Assembly: GCA_035524095.1 (NCBI GenBank)
Contig: DATKPK010000152.1
Location: 1 to 18,260 of the forward strand
Direction of reading: 5' to 3'
Length of the DNA stretch: 18,260 bases
Source of the DNA: DATJUF01 sp035524095
GTDB taxonomy: Bacteria; Desulfobacterota; Binatia; Binatales; Binataceae
The notes under the pieces are model-generated. The model saw only the letters and a list, made by a program, of their open reading frames with translations, was not told where the DNA came from and did no database searches. Numbering within the stretch: the first letter of the stretch is position 1; every line of letters begins with the position of its first letter. Positions 15,061 to 18,260 of the stretch are shown here, in pieces. Made by a program: the position numbers and the translations under genes.

Positions 15061-15825
15061 TCAGGCAGCCGTATAGCCCCCATCGACTTTCAGCGAATGA
15101 CCGAGGATGAAGCTTGCATCATCGGATGCGAGGAACAGGACCGCATTGACGACCTCCTGCAGATCGGCGATACGGCCGATGGGGTGCAGCGCTAATCCTC
15201 GGGCGATCAGCTCAGGATGAAGCCTCTCCACGGATTCATACATTGGAGTGCGCATGCCCCCGGGGCTTACGGCGTTAATGCGGATGCCTGACTGGGCGAA
15301 CTCCAGAGCGAGCGAGCGCGTCAGTCCAAGGGCGGCGTGCTTGCTCGCTACATAGGCCGGATTTCCAGCCGCGCCAATCTCATCGGTAATCGATGTGACG
15401 TTGACGATCGCTCCTTTGTGGCGGGGGAGCATCGCGCGAATCTCGGCTTGCATACACAAAAACACGCCCCGGAGATTGACGGCCATAACACCATCAAAGA
15501 CGTCTTCCTCCAGATCCAGAAAGAAGCCAGGTGGCTGCTCAACCCCAGCATTGTTCACGGCAATATCAACGTCTCCTAGCTTGGCAACGGTCTCGCGCAC
15601 CAACTCGTCCACGCTCGCCCTGACGGCAACATTAGCCGAGATCGCGATGGCGTGGCTGCCCGCCTTCTTGACCAACTCCAGAGTCTCGAGATTCCCGTCT
15701 TTGTTTATGTCAGCCAGCGCAACCTTCGCCCCCTCGCTTGCGAAAGTGAGGGCTATCGCCCGGCCCAGTCCTCCGGCTGAACCGGTCACGATGACAACTT
15801 TCCCGTCGAAGCGTGCTCGGCCCAC
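15061..15825 (-). CDS. Short-chain dehydrogenase/reductase (SDR), probably NAD-dependent
   Basis: This classical 254-residue SDR interconverts an alcohol and a ketone. The Rossmann motif is TGSAGGLG (14-21), with Asp39 at the end of strand beta-2 favouring NAD(H). NNAG is at 91-94, Asn117 is conserved, and the catalytic Ser145, Tyr158 and Lys162 (YVASK) are all present. The C-terminus (SLKVDGGYTAA) is standard. The start is GTG 15825 with AGGAG nine bases upstream. It converges on the Rieske gene with 19 bp between and lies 62 bp downstream of the DUF7064 gene on the same strand, so these are probably one transcript. It could oxidise the product of the neighbouring oxygenases, an inference from context only. 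Confidence 0.92.
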   Translation of the reverse strand: MGRARFDGKVVIVTGSAGGLGRAIALTFASEGAKVALADINKDGNLETLELVKKAGSHAIAISANVAVRASVDELVRETVAKLGDVDIAVNNAGVEQPPGFFLDLEEDVFDGVMAVNLRGVFLCMQAEIRAMLPRHKGAIVNVTSITDEIGAAGNPAYVASKHAALGLTRSLALEFAQSGIRINAVSPGGMRTPMYESVERLHPELIARGLALHPIGRIADLQEVVNAVLFLASDDASFILGHSLKVDGGYTAA

Positions 15826-15887
15826 TAAAACGAACTCCTGGTTAGCGAATATAAGCCGCCATATTTAACTGCTCACGCGAAAACAAT

Positions 15888-16853
15888 TCATTCCTTCGTC
15901 CAGCACGGCTCCCACGAGCCGCAGCCCGCCTCGCCGTCCCACTCGATGTTGCAGCTAATGTCACAGTATGCGAGCCGCGTCGCCAGACCATCCACCAATC
16001 CGACGTGCTCGTAGTTAGGGGGGACCATGGTTAGTGCCACGCGACGTTTCGTCACCTCATAAACGACCTCTGCGGAGTGACCGTCCGCCACGGCGAGGAA
16101 TTTTCCTGTATCGCCCGGCTCCCAGCCCGATTTCGGCATCTCGACGCGGGTTACCGTATGAATCTTGCCGTCCCCAAGATGCATGTAGCCTGTATGGGAG
16201 CCCGGCGACATCTGGATGGCAGTAAGAGAACGACCGCTCGGGAAGGCGCCGTTAAAGAAACCTGATCCGTTGTGCAGCTTCTGGGTGTTGCGCGGTCCGT
16301 AGGAGTGGTCATTCGCGCCTGGACAATTGAGCTCAAAGCGCTCATTTCCGATTTCCACGTTTCCGATCACCTGACCGGTTTGCTCGAAGTGGGCGGGCAT
16401 GACCGATTCGGTATCCGCTGTGCCATGCTTCAATCCCCAGACAGGGGTTCTACAACTCAACTGTAGGTCGACCGCCAACGGCACAGCGGGTCCGTCACTG
16501 ATGGCCGCCTGCAACAGCGCGGCGGCGGAGCGCTGCTGTCCTGCACCTTCTGCGCGGAATCGCCACAGATGGTGCGGTTGTTCGATGATTATATGCACGG
16601 CCTCGAAACCCGGCCCAAAAGGCGAGCGCTGCCGACCGTACGAATGAAGGACATAAACCTGATCCCCCTTCATGACGGTACAGTACCCACGCCATATTAT
16701 TGGCTTCTCCGGATGGCGCTGGAAATGGGCGTATACCGTCAGATCGTTTTGGTGATCCCAGGCCCAGAACGCATAGCTCTCGCTCCAGTACGCGACTGGT
16801 TGCGGCTCGTGCGGAAGATCCTCCTTTGGTGAAACATGGGAATGTAGGTTCAT
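15888..16853 (-). CDS. DUF7064/CrtC-AttH-like protein of unknown function
   Basis: This 321-residue protein resembles the DUF7064/DUF7065 group, which I relate to the lipocalin-like CrtC (carotenoid 1,2-hydratase)/AttH superfamily. Supporting marks are an early aromatic ESYAFWAWD (25-33) and a central NDHSYGPR (181-188), like the Asp-His-Ser-Trp-Gly-x-Arg pattern of the family. Alternating hydrophobic beta-strand-like segments follow. There is no signal peptide or membrane segment. The start is ATG 16853 with AGGAAGGG five bases upstream. A role in adding or removing water on a hydrophobic alkene is conceivable from the CrtC link, but no activity is established for this group as far as I know. 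It lies in a presumed transcript with the SDR gene. Confidence 0.68.
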   Translation of the reverse strand: MNLHSHVSPKEDLPHEPQPVAYWSESYAFWAWDHQNDLTVYAHFQRHPEKPIIWRGYCTVMKGDQVYVLHSYGRQRSPFGPGFEAVHIIIEQPHHLWRFRAEGAGQQRSAAALLQAAISDGPAVPLAVDLQLSCRTPVWGLKHGTADTESVMPAHFEQTGQVIGNVEIGNERFELNCPGANDHSYGPRNTQKLHNGSGFFNGAFPSGRSLTAIQMSPGSHTGYMHLGDGKIHTVTRVEMPKSGWEPGDTGKFLAVADGHSAEVVYEVTKRRVALTMVPPNYEHVGLVDGLATRLAYCDISCNIEWDGEAGCGSWEPCWTKE

Positions 16854-16900
16854 GCGGACCCTTCCTCGCTTAGGAGAGCGATTAACGCCAAACGTTAGAA

Positions 16901-16929
16901 TTTATAACACAGCTACGCCTTCGCGTCAG
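16901..16929 (-). promoter_or_regulatory. Candidate promoter of the DUF7064-SDR operon
   Basis: On the minus strand, CTGACG (16929-16924) is followed after 17 bp by TATAAA (16906-16901). The start would fall near 16894, inside a small inverted repeat TAACG-CCAAA-CGTTA (16883-16897), a possible operator. The leader is about 40 bases and ends in a strong ribosome site. Confidence 0.4.
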
Positions 16930-17001
16930 CCTTGAATCAATCCAGTAATTACTTTAGGCTGGCAACTGATGAGCAGAGACTCTATCCATCGAATTCGATC
17001 T

Positions 17002-17024
17002 CGTTGCAACGGCAATCTTGCAAG
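17002..17024. repeat. Pair of TTGCAA palindromes upstream of the DUF7064 gene
   Basis: CGTTGCAACG (17002-17011) and CTTGCAAG (17017-17024) are perfect palindromes sharing the core TTGCAA. The same core occurs twice in the inverted repeat before P450-1 (2384-2402). They lie about 75 bp upstream of the predicted DUF7064 -35 box and just past the end of the MDR gene. They could be binding sites for the same regulator, or chance. Confidence 0.3.
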
Positions 17025-17054
17025 TGGTTTGAACAGCAAATTCAGTATTACTGA

Positions 17055-18065
17055 TTAACGAGGGGTCGCTATCTCTACGACGAGTTTGCCGATGGCGGCG
17101 CGCCGAGCTAGTCGTCCGATTGCCTCACCACCCCGCTCGAGCGGGAACACCTCTGTCACACGCGGGCGGATCTTACCGGCCCGCCACCATTCGAATAGCT
17201 GACGCACATTATCCTTTTGGGCGGTCGTTTCGCGTGCCGCAAAGGCACCCTGGAACACTCCGCGGATGTCGCAACCTTTTAGCAGCACGAGATTGAGTGG
17301 CAATCTAGGAATTCCCGCGGGAAATCCAACGGTAAGGAAACGGCCCTTCCATGCGATTGCACGGAGAGCGGCTTCTGAATATTCGCCGCCCACCGGGTCT
17401 AGAATAACGTCGGCGCCATGCGCGCCGACCGCCGCCTTCAGGCCGTCTGCGAGTGCCCGCGCTAAATTGCCGGAGAAGGGCGGCCGACCATATATCAGGA
17501 CGTCGTCTGCTCCCGCGGCGCGTGCCGCTTTGGCCTTTTCGTCTGATGAGACGGCCGCGACGACCCGCGCACCAATTGCCTTGCCGATCTCAACTGTTGC
17601 TAGTCCGATACCACCGCCGGCTCCGAGGACCAGCAATGTTTCTTCCGCCCGCAATCCGCCGCGATCCTTCAATGCATGAATGGCCGAGGAGTACGTGAAG
17701 AGTAACGCCGAACCGTCAATGAATCCTCGTTCGTCGGGAAGGTGAAATACGTTGTCGGCAGATGCCACCGCTTTGTCCGCAAGCCCACCGCTACCCGAGA
17801 GCATTGCAATGACCCGGTCACCCACGGCGAATTCTATCACCCCCTCACCGAGGGTGTGGACCGTTCCGGCAACTTCACTGCCCGGCGCAAATGGGCGTTC
17901 TGGCTTAAACTGATATCTGTCCTCAATGACTAGAACATCCGGGTAATTAATCCCACAGGCCGCAACTGCAACCACGATCTCACCGCGCCTCGGAACCGGA
18001 TCGGGCACGTTCAAAAGTTGAAGAGTTGCCGGGCCACCCGCTGCAACGGAACAGAGCGCTTTCAT
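17055..18065 (-). CDS. Zinc-free MDR oxidoreductase (quinone oxidoreductase / enoyl reductase-like)
   Basis: This 336-residue medium-chain dehydrogenase/reductase has a GroES-like N-terminal domain with CGINYPDVL (38-46) and PFAPGSEVAGTV (58-69). A Rossmann domain follows, with LGAGGGIG (147-154). The zinc-ligand pattern of alcohol dehydrogenases is absent, placing it with NADPH:quinone oxidoreductase and acrylyl-CoA/enoyl reductase relatives, which reduce a C=C next to a carbonyl. The length is normal. ATG 18065 has GAGGTG six bases upstream. It is on the same strand as the DUF7064 and SDR genes but 201 bp from the former, which has its own promoter candidate. Reduction of an enone or enoyl-CoA in the same pathway is inferred. 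Confidence 0.9.
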   Translation of the reverse strand: MKALCSVAAGGPATLQLLNVPDPVPRRGEIVVAVAACGINYPDVLVIEDRYQFKPERPFAPGSEVAGTVHTLGEGVIEFAVGDRVIAMLSGSGGLADKAVASADNVFHLPDERGFIDGSALLFTYSSAIHALKDRGGLRAEETLLVLGAGGGIGLATVEIGKAIGARVVAAVSSDEKAKAARAAGADDVLIYGRPPFSGNLARALADGLKAAVGAHGADVILDPVGGEYSEAALRAIAWKGRFLTVGFPAGIPRLPLNLVLLKGCDIRGVFQGAFAARETTAQKDNVRQLFEWWRAGKIRPRVTEVFPLERGGEAIGRLARRAAIGKLVVEIATPR

Positions 18066-18117
18066 ATATCACCTCGTCGGAGCACATCAACCGCGAAACT
18101 TGCACCATGGAGGCGGA

Positions 18118-18258
18118 TCAGAACATTCGATAGATAGTCCATCGTTTGCACAAATCGGCACCCAGAGAATCCGCAGACTTGACCTGATCGAAGAGCGCCC
18201 GAGCGGTTACGGGCTCGCTGCCCTTCTGATATAGAAAGACGGCTGATATAGAAAGACG
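18118..18258 (-). CDS. Possible C-terminal fragment of an unrecognised protein
   Basis: A minus-strand frame is open from the window edge to TGA at 18118-18120. It would encode about 46 residues ending ADLCKRWTIYRMF, with KGSEPVTARALFDQVKSADS before it. The composition is protein-like and third codon positions are G/C-leaning. It ends 52 bp before the MDR start on the same strand. I do not recognise a family. The edge of this frame lies in the 17-bp tandem repeat, which would shift the frame if it is real, so the upstream part is uncertain. A second open minus-strand frame overlaps the MDR start (ATGA) but reads less like protein. Confidence 0.28.
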   Translation of the reverse strand, partial: RLSISAVFLYQKGSEPVTARALFDQVKSADSLGADLCKRWTIYRMF

Positions 18259-18260
18259 GC
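18226..18260. repeat. 17-bp tandem repeat at the window edge
   Basis: CTGATATAGAAAGACGG occurs at 18226-18242 and again at 18243-18259, followed by the first base of a possible third copy. It is either a true short tandem array or an assembly artefact at a contig end. Confidence 0.8.

Noticed and set aside
1..18260. CRISPR array, tRNA or rRNA genes
   Set aside because: I saw no regularly spaced repeats, cloverleaf-like segments or rRNA motifs anywhere in the window.

Overview
The window looks like accessory chromosome or plasmid DNA from a Gram-negative bacterium, most likely a proteobacterium that degrades hydrophobic compounds (a sphingomonad or a steroid/terpenoid-degrading gammaproteobacterium would both fit). 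The evidence is a TonB-dependent outer-membrane receptor, a fairly GC-rich composition, frequent GTG starts, and a dense set of oxygenases and CoA-type enzymes. I cannot fix the genus from sequence alone. The left edge cuts through an IS630-type transposase and the right edge is a 17-bp tandem repeat, so the window may be a whole assembled contig broken at repeats.

Layout: (1) 3-122, tail of an IS630-family transposase. (2) 175-2144, minus strand, overlapping beta and alpha subunits of a thiamine-diphosphate 2-oxoacid dehydrogenase E1. (3) 2425-3756, plus strand, cytochrome P450 no. 1, divergent from E1 and convergent (6-bp gap) with (4) 3763-5949, minus strand, a 728-residue one-subunit molybdopterin oxidoreductase. 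(5) 6325-7107, plus strand, a crotonase-fold CoA enzyme with a PaaG/isomerase-type active site. (6) 7118-9179, a complete insertion sequence with 24-bp perfect terminal inverted repeats, carrying a DUF6788-like small protein and an ISNCY-type DDE transposase. (7) 9376-11715, minus strand, TonB-dependent receptor. (8) 12342-15041, plus strand, a P450 no. 2 plus Rieske oxygenase operon. (9) 15061-18065, minus strand, a short-chain dehydrogenase, a DUF7064/CrtC-like protein and a zinc-free MDR reductase.

How the genes may work together (inference): the receptor imports a hydrophobic substrate. The P450s and the Rieske enzyme hydroxylate it, the SDR oxidises the alcohol, and the MDR enzyme and crotonase-fold protein handle enone or enoyl-CoA steps. 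The E1 pair would decarboxylate a 2-oxoacid intermediate. The molybdoenzyme and the DUF7064 protein have no obvious textbook step and are the likeliest sources of new chemistry. No ferredoxin, ferredoxin reductase, E2/E3, CoA ligase or regulator gene lies in the window, so the pathway must draw on genes elsewhere.

Regulation: three gene pairs are divergent (E1/P450-1, molybdoenzyme/crotonase, receptor/P450-2). Clear inverted repeats sit at the promoters of two of these regions, notably a perfect 9-4-9 repeat overlapping the predicted -10 box of the molybdoenzyme gene.
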